From Planctomycetaceae bacterium (GTDB taxonomy: Bacteria; Planctomycetota; Planctomycetia; Pirellulales; Pirellulaceae): a DNA stretch of 11,632 bases. Below the pieces are notes generated by a model that saw only the letters and a program-made list of their open reading frames with translations, ran no database searches and was not told where the DNA came from. Position 1 is the first letter of the stretch; every line of letters begins with the position of its first letter. The DNA lies in assembly GCA_003455945.1 (NCBI GenBank), contig DMPQ01000489.1, positions 22,601 through 34,232 of the forward strand, read 5' to 3'. The position numbers were made by a program, and so were the translations under genes. Positions 1-6,934 of the stretch are shown here, piece after piece.

Positions 1-151
1 GCACGATGGTCGTCGCCGTCGGGCCCGATAGGCTGATCGGCCGATCTCCGATCTCATCGTCGGTTCGACTCGCAGCGATGCGACCGAGCCGATCGGCGAA
101 ACGGGAGCGATCGGGAAGACTCTGTCGGTCGCGAAGGAGTCGCTCCGACAA
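1..151 (-). CDS. possible 5' part of an unidentified gene, cut by the window edge
   Basis: A minus-strand frame stays open from a TTG at 151-149 to the left edge, giving about 50 residues (start MSERLLRDRQ, later PISLSGPTATTIV). Its codons resemble those of neighbouring genes, with many C- and G-ending codons. It would follow the regulator stop at 192 by about 40 bases in the same direction, so it could be a third gene of that operon. There is no convincing Shine-Dalgarno sequence and too little protein to assign a family. The frame could equally be chance openness in high-GC DNA. A second minus-strand frame starting at an ATG at 57-55 is also open to the edge. I do not recognise the product. 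Confidence 0.25.
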   Translation of the reverse strand, partial: MSERLLRDRQSLPDRSRFADRLGRIAASRTDDEIGDRPISLSGPTATTIV

Positions 152-191
152 TTCCGCCCGCGCTGCCGACCGATTCCGTCGCCCAGCGACG

Positions 192-731
192 TCACGGGGG
201 GAGCTTCTTGAGCTTCCGCTGCAGAGTGCGTCGCGGGATGTCGAGCAGCCGAGCCGCTTCGGAGATGTTGCCGGAGCAGTCGGTCAGCACTCGCTGGATG
301 TGATGCCATTCCGCCTCGGCGAGCGAGGGGGGAAGGTACTCGTCGTTTCGCTCTTCGGCCGGCGGAGCGTCGCCGCCGAACGCGGAGAGCACCTCGTCGG
401 CGTCCGCCGGCTTGGTGACGTAATTGACCGCACCCAACTTCATCGCCTCGACCGCATTCGCGATGCTTCCGTACCCGGTCAGCACGACGACCGCGGTCCG
501 AGGGCTCGCGTCGCGCAGTCGGCGCAGGACTTCGAGTCCGCCGATCCCCGGCATCTTCAGGTCGAGAACCGCTCGATCCGGCTGCAGCCTGGCGGCCGTT
601 TCCATCGCCTGTTCGCCGCACGACGCCTGCTCGGTGCGCCAGCCGCGATCGGCGAATGCCCGGGCGAGGCGGCTGCGAAGGATCTCGTCGTCGTCGACGA
701 TCAGGATCGTCTCGGTCATCCGATCGTTCAT
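192..731 (-). CDS. regA: RegA/PrrA/ActR-type response regulator
   Basis: This 179-residue protein is the partner of the kinase encoded just upstream. A receiver domain (about residues 8-118) carries the acidic pocket D13-D15, phospho-acceptor D57, T85 and K107 in the order expected for CheY-like folds. The stretch LTGYGSIANAV and the KPADADEV segment match the RegA/PrrA/ActR family closely. The C-terminal part (about 138-176) is a Fis-type helix-turn-helix ending in SEAARLLDIPRRTLQRKL, the short DNA-binding domain of this family, with no sigma-54 AAA+ domain between. Length is typical. The ATG at 731 overlaps the kinase stop as ATGA, implying translational coupling; a second ATG at 719 is an alternative start. 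In Proteobacteria such regulators control respiratory, carbon- and nitrogen-fixation genes. Targets here are unknown, with the act genes at the right end as candidates. Confidence 0.9.
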   Translation of the reverse strand: MNDRMTETILIVDDDEILRSRLARAFADRGWRTEQASCGEQAMETAARLQPDRAVLDLKMPGIGGLEVLRRLRDASPRTAVVVLTGYGSIANAVEAMKLGAVNYVTKPADADEVLSAFGGDAPPAEERNDEYLPPSLAEAEWHHIQRVLTDCSGNISEAARLLDIPRRTLQRKLKKLPP

Positions 732-2104
732 GGTTGCGGGCGCTCGTTGGCGGATGCATCGAGCAAGGGGAGCAGCACGGTCGCGACCGTCCCCTGATGC
801 GGAGCCGACTCGAAGGAGAGCGAGCCGCCGAGTCGCTCGACGAGGGTCCGAGCGAGAAAGACGCCGAGCCCCATGCCGGCGCCGGGAGGCTTCGTCGTGA
901 AGAACGGTTCGCTTACCCGCTGCAGTATAGCCTCGGTCATTCCGGAGCCGCGATCCCGCACGCGGAGTGCCACCATGTTCGGACCGACGAGCGCCGCGGA
1001 AAGGACGATCGAAAGACCGCTGGGCGAGGCATCGATGGCGTTGCGCACCAGCCCTCGCAAGGCTTGAGCCGTTCCTTCGATCGGCAGGCGTAGTCGCGCC
1101 GACTCGGCTCCCGATTCGAATTGAGTCACCACCTCGTTCCGTCCGTCGAGCCCGGCGACGACTCGTTCGAGCAGGTGGCCGACGGTGCTGATACGGAGCG
1201 GTTCTCCCGAGGGTTGTCCCGCGTCGCTCGCCATCCGATCGAGAATCGTTCGGCAGCGGTCGACTTCGCGACGGATCAGCCCCATGTCCTCGCGAGCCGA
1301 CGGATCGGCTGCCAGACGACCGAGCGTCCGATCGAGTTCCTTGGCGACGACGGCGATCGTCGAGAGCGGCGTCGCCAGCTCGTGGGCCGCTCCGGCAGCC
1401 AGAGTCGCCAGCGCCTCGAGCTTTTCGGTTCTTGCACGCTGCTCTCCCGCATCACGCAACGCCTGTTCGCGCAGTCGGAGCTCTCGGTTGACCCGAGCGG
1501 AGAAATGGACGATCACCGCGCCGCAGGCGAGGAACGCGGCAAGGCTCCCCCAATGCCGTATCGGCGGGAGCGACGTGCCGAACGGGCCGGGGCGATCGGT
1601 GGTCTGACGCAGGACCGGCAGGTCGACATAGGCGATCAGCAGCAGCAGATAACCGACCGCCGTCAGGGCGAAGAGCCCCCAGGCCCAGCGCCGCTCGACC
1701 ACCGAGGCGCTCAGACCGAGATTGACCATGTAAAAAAGCGCAAAGGGATTGGCGACTCCGCCCGTGAAGTACAGCATCGCGGTCAGCAGCGTCAGGTCGA
1801 GCGCCAGGATCATGGCGAGCACCCATCGCTCCCGAGCCCGGTCGATCCCTTCGATCGCTCCACGACTCCGGCCGACCCATGCGGCGAACGTGACGTTCGA
1901 CGCGGCGGTCAGCAGGATCAGGCAGCTCAGCGGGACCATCGGCAGTTCGATCCCCAGTCCGAAGCGGACCACGACCACCGTGACCAGCTGGCCGATGACC
2001 GCAACCCAGCGAAGTCGGACCAGTTCGGCGGCGCCGACCAGCCCCGAAATCGAGGCCTGAGCCGAGCCGGTCTCGGAGGTAAACACGCCGGACGAGTCGG
2101 ACAC
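728..2104 (-). CDS. regB: RegB/PrrB-type redox-sensing membrane histidine kinase
   Basis: From the preferred GTG at 2104 the protein has 458 residues, close to the roughly 460 of known RegB. It begins with the family signature LVRLRW (28-33), followed by about six membrane segments (33-201). GGVANPF (115-121) matches the quinone-interacting GGxxNPF motif of RegB. The dimerisation/H-box region has phosphorylatable H241 in AAHELATPLSTIAV. C284 in VDRCRTIL sits where RegB carries its redox-active cysteine. The ATPase domain shows N355 (N box), DRGSGM (384-389), EPFFTTK (399-405) and GAGMGLG (408-414). The family phosphorylates RegA in response to the quinone pool and redox state. An upstream ATG at 2251 would add 49 Pro/Arg-rich residues, but it has no ribosome-binding site and third-position GC there falls to about 55 percent, so I reject it. 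The stop overlaps the regulator start by four bases. Confidence 0.9.
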   Translation of the reverse strand: MSDSSGVFTSETGSAQASISGLVGAAELVRLRWVAVIGQLVTVVVVRFGLGIELPMVPLSCLILLTAASNVTFAAWVGRSRGAIEGIDRARERWVLAMILALDLTLLTAMLYFTGGVANPFALFYMVNLGLSASVVERRWAWGLFALTAVGYLLLLIAYVDLPVLRQTTDRPGPFGTSLPPIRHWGSLAAFLACGAVIVHFSARVNRELRLREQALRDAGEQRARTEKLEALATLAAGAAHELATPLSTIAVVAKELDRTLGRLAADPSAREDMGLIRREVDRCRTILDRMASDAGQPSGEPLRISTVGHLLERVVAGLDGRNEVVTQFESGAESARLRLPIEGTAQALRGLVRNAIDASPSGLSIVLSAALVGPNMVALRVRDRGSGMTEAILQRVSEPFFTTKPPGAGMGLGVFLARTLVERLGGSLSFESAPHQGTVATVLLPLLDASANERPQP

Positions 2105-2353
2105 GGCAGAGACTCTTCGAGGAAAACGACGGGAGCGTCGAGGGGGCGCCGACTCCGACGGTGCTCCGAATGGGCCGAAACGTTCGCGAGTGGGCCAGGG
2201 ATCCGCCGGAGCCCCATCATCCGATCGGGTCGAGGCGCCTAGAATGCGCATGGCCAGGGGCGCTGACTTGTCGTCGCGCCCCGCTCCAGTCTAGCCGAAG
2301 CGGCTCGACCGACCCGTCGCCGATTCGTTCTCTCAGTTCAGGAAGATCGGAAC
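2105..2353. promoter_or_regulatory. divergent intergenic region between the RegB-like kinase and the anchored protein gene
   Basis: If the kinase starts at 2104, these 249 bases must hold both divergent promoters. Visible elements are an 8-bp palindrome AGGCGCCT (2233-2240), a plus-strand TAGAAT (2240-2245) resembling a -10 box but without a good -35, and a small hairpin AGCCG-AAG-CGGCT (2293-2305). GGAAG at 2341-2345 lies 8 bases before the GTG at 2354 and serves as its ribosome-binding site. The regulatory role is inferred from position. Confidence 0.35.
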
Positions 2354-3064
2354 GTGAATTCCAAGCCTCCGCGTCCGCTCCCTTTCGACGCCCCGCGTCT
2401 CGGGCCGCGCGGTCTGGCGATCTTCATCGCCGTGATGATCCTGACTCCGTTCGCCATCGTGGTCGGCGCCTATGCGCTCTTCCCCGACGTCGTTCCGCAG
2501 CCGTTGCCGGTTCGAGTCGACATCGAGGGGTACATCGAACCGGCTCGCGTCGCCGCTTCCGTGGAACGGTATCGAGCGGGGGAAGGGGAGGTGCTTGAGC
2601 CGTACATTTCGGTCGTGAACACCGCCGATTTTCCGCTCAACAGCGTCTATGTCACGCTCAACGAGAAGTTCGTCTTCCACACCTCCGAGCCGATCGGACC
2701 GGGAGAGGCCCGTGACTTCTACCTGAGTCGCTTTCAGGAGCACGACGGGTCTCGCTTCTGGCCGAATCGGTACGACCTTCGCGAAGTGACGGTCCGCGGC
2801 CGCCTGCCGTCGCTCGAGCAGGCGATCTTCCGGACCGAATGGAAGGAACTGATCGACCCGCCGGCCGCGGATGGTGCGGCGGGCGATGCGGCCGACGGCG
2901 CGAATCGGGAGGAAGAGGCTGCGCAGGCGGATCGCGGAAGCGAAGCCGCGACCGATTCGGCCTCTCCCTCGGCAACTCCCGACGGTTCCTCGAGCCCCGC
3001 CACCGAACCGGCAACGGTCGAGTCGTCCGGCGTCGATCGGACCTCGGACGGTGAGAATCGGTGA
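2354..3064 (+). CDS. single-pass membrane protein of unknown function
   Basis: This 236-residue protein starts at a GTG supported by GGAAG eight bases upstream. A short N-terminus rich in proline and arginine is followed by one hydrophobic segment (about 21-43), then a probable extracytoplasmic domain (about 50-165), which looks beta-rich. It includes a stretch reading SVVNTADFPLNSVYVTLNEK and an aromatic patch around FWPNRY (135-140). The last 70 residues are a low-complexity tail rich in Ala, Ser, Glu and Asp, probably disordered. The architecture suggests a signal-anchored periplasmic or surface protein. I do not recognise a family; a small immunoglobulin-like domain (for example FxLYD-like) is only a guess. 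The gene is divergent from the redox kinase operon, so it may share its regulatory region. The reading frame is supported by codon use and the ribosome-binding site. Confidence 0.7.
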   Translation: MNSKPPRPLPFDAPRLGPRGLAIFIAVMILTPFAIVVGAYALFPDVVPQPLPVRVDIEGYIEPARVAASVERYRAGEGEVLEPYISVVNTADFPLNSVYVTLNEKFVFHTSEPIGPGEARDFYLSRFQEHDGSRFWPNRYDLREVTVRGRLPSLEQAIFRTEWKELIDPPAADGAAGDAADGANREEEAAQADRGSEAATDSASPSATPDGSSSPATEPATVESSGVDRTSDGENR

Positions 3065-3252
3065 GGGAGCGCTGTTCGGCTGACCGATCCTGCGGCGGCG
3101 CTGACGGTCGTTCGCCGGTTCCCGCGGTTCCGGGGCTCGATCGCGCTGGACTCGGGCCCGCTTGCCGACGGTCGGGCCATCTGTCAACCTGACGGAATTC
3201 CCAGGGGTTGCGATCCCGGTCGGTCGACGGCCGCGCGTTGGAGGTCCGGAAC
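3065..3252. other. intergenic region with nothing clear
   Basis: These 188 bases separate two plus-strand genes. I found no convincing -35/-10 pair or terminator. The only structure is a direct repeat CGGTTCC (about 3115-3137). The open minus-strand frames crossing it are shadows of the flanking genes. Confidence 0.4.
3240..3245 (+). promoter_or_regulatory. ribosome-binding site deciding a TTG start
   Basis: GGAGGT is a near-perfect Shine-Dalgarno sequence placed 7 bases before the TTG at 3253. It favours this start over the in-frame TTG at 3208, which would add 15 residues that do not belong to the receiver fold. Confidence 0.75.
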
Positions 3253-4176
3253 TTGGCCCACATTCTCGTCGTGGACGATTCGGCGGTCGATCGACGTCTC
3301 GTCGGCGCTGTTCTCGAACAGAGCGACGAGTGGGAAGTGAGCTACGCCGAGAACGGGCGCCAGGCGCTCGAGAAGATCGAGACGACTCGGATCGACGTCG
3401 TCGTCACCGATCTGCAGATGCCCGAACTCGACGGGCTCGAACTGGTCCGAGCGCTCGTGCAGCGGCGTCCGACGATTCCGATCGTGCTGATCACCAGCAA
3501 CGGGAGCGAGAAGCTCGCGATCGAGGCGCTCAAGGCGGGGGCGTCGAGCTACTCGCCCAAGCACGCGCTCAAGGAGGATCTCGTTCCGACGCTCCGGACC
3601 GTGCTCGCTTCGGCGGTCGAGGAGGAGCGGAAGGAGCGGGTGCTTCAGCGCCGTGTTCGCCATGCGATGCACTTCGTGCTCGAGAACGACAACTCGCTGA
3701 TCGGCCCGCTGGTCGAGTTCCTGCAGCAGCAACTGATCGGCTGGGAAGAAGCGGACCGGCTGAGGATCGGCATCGCGCTCGACGAGACGCTCGTCAATGC
3801 GATGTACCACGGCAACCTCGAGGTCGGTTCGGATCTGCGGCAGGATGACGAGAGCGAGTACTACAAGACGATCGAACTCCGCGCGAAGACCGCTCCGTAC
3901 AGTCATCGGAAGCTGACGGTCGACGCCGAGTTCGGGCCCGATTGGTTGCGGGTCCGCGTCGAGGACGAAGGACCGGGCTTCGACCCCGATTCGCTCCCCG
4001 ATCCGACCGATCCCGAGAATCTCGAGCGAGTCAGCGGCCGCGGCCTGCTGCTGATCCGAACCTTCATGGACGAAGTGACTTTCAGTCCCCGCGGCAACGC
4101 CATCACAATGTTCAAGCGACGTGTCGCGGCCGGGGAATCCGGGGACGGCGATGCGGCGGGGTCCGACGAGGACTGA
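3253..4176 (+). CDS. response regulator fused to an RsbW-like (HATPase_c) domain
   Basis: From the TTG at 3253 the protein has 307 residues. The receiver domain (about 3-120) begins MAHILVVDDS and carries D8/D9, phospho-acceptor D53 in VVTDLQMPELDG, T81 and K103. A charged helical linker (EEERKERVLQRR, about 123-135) leads to a GHKL ATPase domain (about 140-290) with the N-box DETLVNAMYHGN (E178, N182), the G1 motif VEDEGPGF (D238, G240, G242) and the lid GRGLLLI (262-268). There is no His-box, so it is not a histidine kinase. The ATPase is of the RsbW/SpoIIAB anti-sigma or switch-kinase type. The short tail after 290 is acidic. The likely role is a phosphorylation-controlled protein kinase or anti-sigma factor in partner switching. 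No sigma factor or STAS antagonist gene lies next to it, so the partner is unknown. Confidence 0.85.
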   Translation: MAHILVVDDSAVDRRLVGAVLEQSDEWEVSYAENGRQALEKIETTRIDVVVTDLQMPELDGLELVRALVQRRPTIPIVLITSNGSEKLAIEALKAGASSYSPKHALKEDLVPTLRTVLASAVEEERKERVLQRRVRHAMHFVLENDNSLIGPLVEFLQQQLIGWEEADRLRIGIALDETLVNAMYHGNLEVGSDLRQDDESEYYKTIELRAKTAPYSHRKLTVDAEFGPDWLRVRVEDEGPGFDPDSLPDPTDPENLERVSGRGLLLIRTFMDEVTFSPRGNAITMFKRRVAAGESGDGDAAGSDED

Positions 4177-4266
4177 ATCGGTCCATCAGAGAACGTCGGG
4201 GCTCGGACGTGAACTCCCGTCGGCTCGCTTCCTTTCGTTTCGGCGCGATATCACCGGCGTGCCGGG
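4177..4266. other. convergent intergenic region
   Basis: Ninety bases separate the ends of two converging genes, where a bidirectional terminator is expected. The only candidate stem is CCGG-CGTG-CCGG at about 4254-4265, just before the glycosylase stop. It is short and lacks a T-tract, so termination by this element is doubtful. Confidence 0.25.
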
Positions 4267-4881
4267 TCAATCCGCCGACTCCAGCGACCGCCAGCAGTAC
4301 CAACTGGCGATCGACGCATACGGACGCCACGGCTCGGCGAGCCGGGTGAAGGTTTCCCGGTCAGGGAGCGCTTCCAGTCGGTGTAGTTTCCTGATCGCCG
4401 ACTTCAGGCCGAAGTCGTCGACCGCCAGCACGTCCAGGCGACCGAGGCCGAAGAGCAGGAACATCTGAGCGGTCCAGCGCCCGACTCCGCGCACCGCCGT
4501 CAGCGCCTCGATGACCCCCTCGTCGTCGACTCGACCGAGTCGCTCGAGCGGCAGCGAGCCGGAATCGACGCGAGTCGCCAGATCGAGCAGGTAGCTCGCC
4601 TTGCGCGCCGAGAGGCCGCAATCGCGTAAGCGATCGGGCGCGAGTCGCGCAACGGCGCGCGCGGTCGCCTGCTCCCCGAGAGCGGCTTCGACGCGCTGCC
4701 AGATCGTTGCGGCAGCGGCGGTCGAGATCTGCTGAGCGACGATCGAGCGGGCGATCGCTCGGAAGCGATTGCGGGTCGGGCGGACATCGAATCGAGGGGC
4801 GCGTTCGATGATCGGGGCCAGACGGGGATCGCTGCGCTGCAGCTGGGCGATCCCGCGTTCGATCATCTCGGTTCGCGACAC
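4267..4881 (-). CDS. DNA-3-methyladenine glycosylase, AlkA/HhH-GPD family
   Basis: This 204-residue protein removes alkylated bases such as 3-methyladenine to start base excision repair, judging by its family. The central stretch SIVAQQIS (46-53) is typical of AlkA-type glycosylases. A helix-hairpin-helix DNA-binding motif is seen in TAVRGVGRWTAQMFL (128-142), followed by LDVLAVDDFGLK (149-160), where D156 aligns with the catalytic aspartate. The C-terminus WRPYASIASWYCWR (185-198) is also characteristic. It lacks the N-terminal domain of E. coli AlkA, so it is the short form common in many bacteria. I chose the GTG at 4881 because AGGGA lies 7 bases upstream; an ATG at 4866 is an alternative. 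The gene follows the MFS pump after 48 bases on the same strand, so co-transcription is likely. The exact lesion spectrum cannot be read from sequence. Confidence 0.88.
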   Translation of the reverse strand: MSRTEMIERGIAQLQRSDPRLAPIIERAPRFDVRPTRNRFRAIARSIVAQQISTAAAATIWQRVEAALGEQATARAVARLAPDRLRDCGLSARKASYLLDLATRVDSGSLPLERLGRVDDEGVIEALTAVRGVGRWTAQMFLLFGLGRLDVLAVDDFGLKSAIRKLHRLEALPDRETFTRLAEPWRPYASIASWYCWRSLESAD

Positions 4882-4929
4882 GCGGTCTTCCCTGCGCTAC
4901 GAGTCCTTCTCGGCGGTACGAATCGTCGC

Positions 4930-6267
4930 TCAGGCCGGCGAGGTTCCGTTGCCGGAACCGGTCTCGGATGCGCCGTAGTCCTTGCCGGTGCGGACGGCGA
5001 CGAGGACCAGCACCGCACCGACGAGCATCAGCGCGGCGGCGGTCCAGTAGGGAGCCGTCAGATCGGCCTTGAGCAGCGGAATGCCGAGCCCCGAGCCGAC
5101 GATCCGCGCAAGCGCGTTGACGCTCTGTCCGACCCCGAGCACGGCGCCTTGTCGTTCGGGGCTCGTGCGTCGCGACAGGAGCGAATTGAGACTCGGCTGC
5201 ATGCAGGCGAACCCGGTGACGACGAACAGCAGCGTGAGGAACAACAGGGGCGTCGAGGCTCGCGAGACGGCGACGGTGACGAGCGAAAAGCCGACCACTT
5301 CGAGCAGGGCGCCGGCGGTCGCCATGTGGACTTCCGGAATCCGTTTCGACAGCGGACGGACGATCCCTCCCTGAATCAGCGCAAGCACGAAGCCGATGAA
5401 GGCGAAGGTCAGGAACATCTCGTTCCAGCCGAAACGGAACGGCGTGTCGCCGACGTCTTCGGTCCCTTTCAGCAGCAGCGACAACGTCGTTTCGAAGTTG
5501 GCGAACGAAAAGACGCAGACGAAGATCGCCAGCAGCAGCAGCGGGATCGAGCGTTCGCGAGCGGCGGCTCTCAACTGCGACGGCGCGAAGTGGCTGCGGA
5601 CCGCCGTTGCGCTTCTCGCATGGAGCGACTCGGGGAGCTTGAGCCAGCCGAGGACCAGTGCGGCGGCCGACAGGGCGGCAGCGACATAGCCGGGCCACGG
5701 ACCGGGATCGTCGCCGCCGAACAGGACGGCGACCAGGCCGAGCAGCGGACCGAAAGTGAAGCCCATGCCGAAGGCCATGCCGATCAGCGCCATGCCGCGT
5801 GCGCGCTTCTCGGGGGGAGTGCAGTCGGCGATATAGGCCTGAGCGGTCGGGATCGTCGCGCCGGCGATCCCTGCGCCGATCCGCGATACGAAGATCAGCG
5901 CAAGACTCCCCCACGACGCCGCGATGCCGAACAGCGAATAGAAGACGACCGACGCGGCGAGACCGATCAGCAGGACGGGGCGTCGCCCGATCCGATCGGA
6001 GGCCAAGCCCCAGATCGGCGCGAAGATCAGCTGCATCACCGAGAAGCTCGCCATCAGCGCTCCGAGCTGCCAGCCATGCGGATCGACGGCGAACTGATCG
6101 GCATAGATCGGCAGCAACGGAAGGACCAAGCCGAAGCCGAGCAGGTCGATGAAGACGGTCAGAAAGACGACCAGCAGCGAACCGCGCGACGGCTCGCCGG
6201 GCGTCGCGGCCGAGGGAGCGGCCGAAGCGGAATCGGAGGACGTCGAGGAAGAGCCGTGCGAAGGCAT
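4930..6267 (-). CDS. MFS drug/proton antiporter, Tet-like (DHA1)
   Basis: From the ATG at 6267 the protein has 445 residues and about 12 membrane segments. It is an inner-membrane exporter of the major facilitator superfamily. The Ser/Ala-rich cytoplasmic N-terminus (1-29) leads into FLTVFIDLLGFGLVLPLLP (35-53), the signature of class B/TetA-like pumps with D41. Motif A, GLASDRIGRRPV (87-98), lies between helices 2 and 3. The antiporter motif C is GMAFGMGFTFGPLLGL (163-178). A long hydrophilic loop separates the two halves. The substrate cannot be predicted; tetracycline efflux is possible but many such proteins export other compounds. An upstream in-frame TTG at 6339 would add 24 residues, but it would place a perfect palindrome (6309-6327) inside the gene, and neither start has a strong ribosome-binding site. 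The glycosylase gene follows downstream. Confidence 0.87.
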   Translation of the reverse strand: MPSHGSSSTSSDSASAAPSAATPGEPSRGSLLVVFLTVFIDLLGFGLVLPLLPIYADQFAVDPHGWQLGALMASFSVMQLIFAPIWGLASDRIGRRPVLLIGLAASVVFYSLFGIAASWGSLALIFVSRIGAGIAGATIPTAQAYIADCTPPEKRARGMALIGMAFGMGFTFGPLLGLVAVLFGGDDPGPWPGYVAAALSAAALVLGWLKLPESLHARSATAVRSHFAPSQLRAAARERSIPLLLLAIFVCVFSFANFETTLSLLLKGTEDVGDTPFRFGWNEMFLTFAFIGFVLALIQGGIVRPLSKRIPEVHMATAGALLEVVGFSLVTVAVSRASTPLLFLTLLFVVTGFACMQPSLNSLLSRRTSPERQGAVLGVGQSVNALARIVGSGLGIPLLKADLTAPYWTAAALMLVGAVLVLVAVRTGKDYGASETGSGNGTSPA

Positions 6268-6457
6268 GGGGCTACCGAAGCGGGTGACGGAAGGAGGATC
6301 GCCGAGCCACGAGTCTAGTCGACTCGTCCGGCCGACCAACCCGGGGATCCGGCCGATCGCGATGCCGCGCGAACTCCCTCACCCCTGATCCCCTCCGCCA
6401 CGAAGCCCCTCTAGAATCGTTCGCGACACGTTTCGATCGACTTGTCGGAGATCGGTG
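6268..6457. promoter_or_regulatory. divergent intergenic region between the MFS pump and DUF5684 genes
   Basis: These 190 bases must carry promoters for both directions. Towards the plus-strand gene there is TAGAAT at 6412-6417, one mismatch from a -10 box, without a clear -35. GGAG at 6447-6450 is the ribosome-binding site 7 bases before the ATG at 6458. The inverted repeat at 6309-6327 is listed separately. The same CTAGAAT string also occurs at 2239-2245. Confidence 0.3.
6309..6327. promoter_or_regulatory. perfect inverted repeat upstream of the MFS gene, possible operator
   Basis: The site reads ACGAGTC-TAGTC-GACTCGT: two 7-bp arms with a 5-base spacer, all positions paired. Its near edge is 42 bases upstream of the MFS ATG and it lies in the divergent intergenic region. 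Size and symmetry fit a dimeric repressor such as TetR or MarR, which commonly control drug pumps. No repressor gene is visible nearby, so the regulator is unknown. Confidence 0.4.
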
Positions 6458-6934
6458 ATGGAGAACGAACTCGATCCGGACGCGGCTGCGGTCGCCGCCG
6501 GCATGTCGGCGATTCCGTGTTGCTGCGGCATCGGCGCGCTCGTCGTCTGGGCGTTGTTCGTCTTCTATCAGGTCGCCTGCCTGTGGGTGATCTTCGAGAA
6601 GGCAGGAAAGCCGGGATGGGCGGCGATCGTACCGATCTACAACGCGATCGTGTTGGCCGAGGTGGTCCGCAAGGAAGTCTGGTGGGGCATCATGCTGCTG
6701 ATCCCAGTCGTCAACATCGTCTTCGCGATTCTGATCCTGATCGAGCTGGCGAAAGTCTTCGGCAAGGACACCGGCTTCGCGATCGGCCTGATCCTGCTGG
6801 GGCCGGTCTTCATGGGAATTCTCGCGTTCGGTAAGGCGACCTATCAGCCGGCCGGATTTCCGCAGGGGATGTACGCGATGCCTCCGCAGCGACCGATGGG
6901 AGGCGGCGGCTGGGGGCAGCCGCCCAAGCGGTGA
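6458..6934 (+). CDS. DUF5684 family membrane protein
   Basis: This 158-residue integral membrane protein shows the pattern of DUF5684: WVIFEKAGKPGWAAIVPIYN (43-62), then WWGIMLLIPVVNIVFAI (75-91), then a segment AKVFGKDTGFAIGLILL (98-114) and a final LAFGKATY (122-129). About four hydrophobic segments are seen (24-46, 54-70, 76-97, 107-124). Near the N-terminus is an unusual run of three cysteines, C21-C23, just before the first membrane segment. The C-terminus is a Gly/Pro/Met-rich tail ending in GGGGWGQPPKR, probably disordered. The function of the family is unknown to me. I prefer the ATG at 6458, 7 bases after GGAG, over the adjacent GTG at 6455. The stop codon shares a base with the next start (TGATG), which suggests translational coupling with the ligase-like enzyme. 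Confidence 0.8.
   Translation: MENELDPDAAAVAAGMSAIPCCCGIGALVVWALFVFYQVACLWVIFEKAGKPGWAAIVPIYNAIVLAEVVRKEVWWGIMLLIPVVNIVFAILILIELAKVFGKDTGFAIGLILLGPVFMGILAFGKATYQPAGFPQGMYAMPPQRPMGGGGWGQPPKR

Noticed and set aside
1121..2242. 373-codon plus-strand open frame
   Set aside because: Antisense to the RegB-like kinase, whose motifs are complete; the product is low-complexity and charged.
2333..3187. 284-codon minus-strand open frame
   Set aside because: Antisense to the anchored protein gene, which has a good ribosome-binding site and a membrane segment. The antisense product is Arg/Asp-rich without structure.
4361..5914. 517-codon minus-strand open frame spanning the pump and glycosylase genes
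   Set aside because: It is a shifted frame of two well-supported genes, extremely Arg-rich, and crosses their intergenic gap.
5149..6318. 389-codon plus-strand open frame
   Set aside because: Antisense to the MFS gene; the product is highly charged with no hydrophobic core or recognisable domain.
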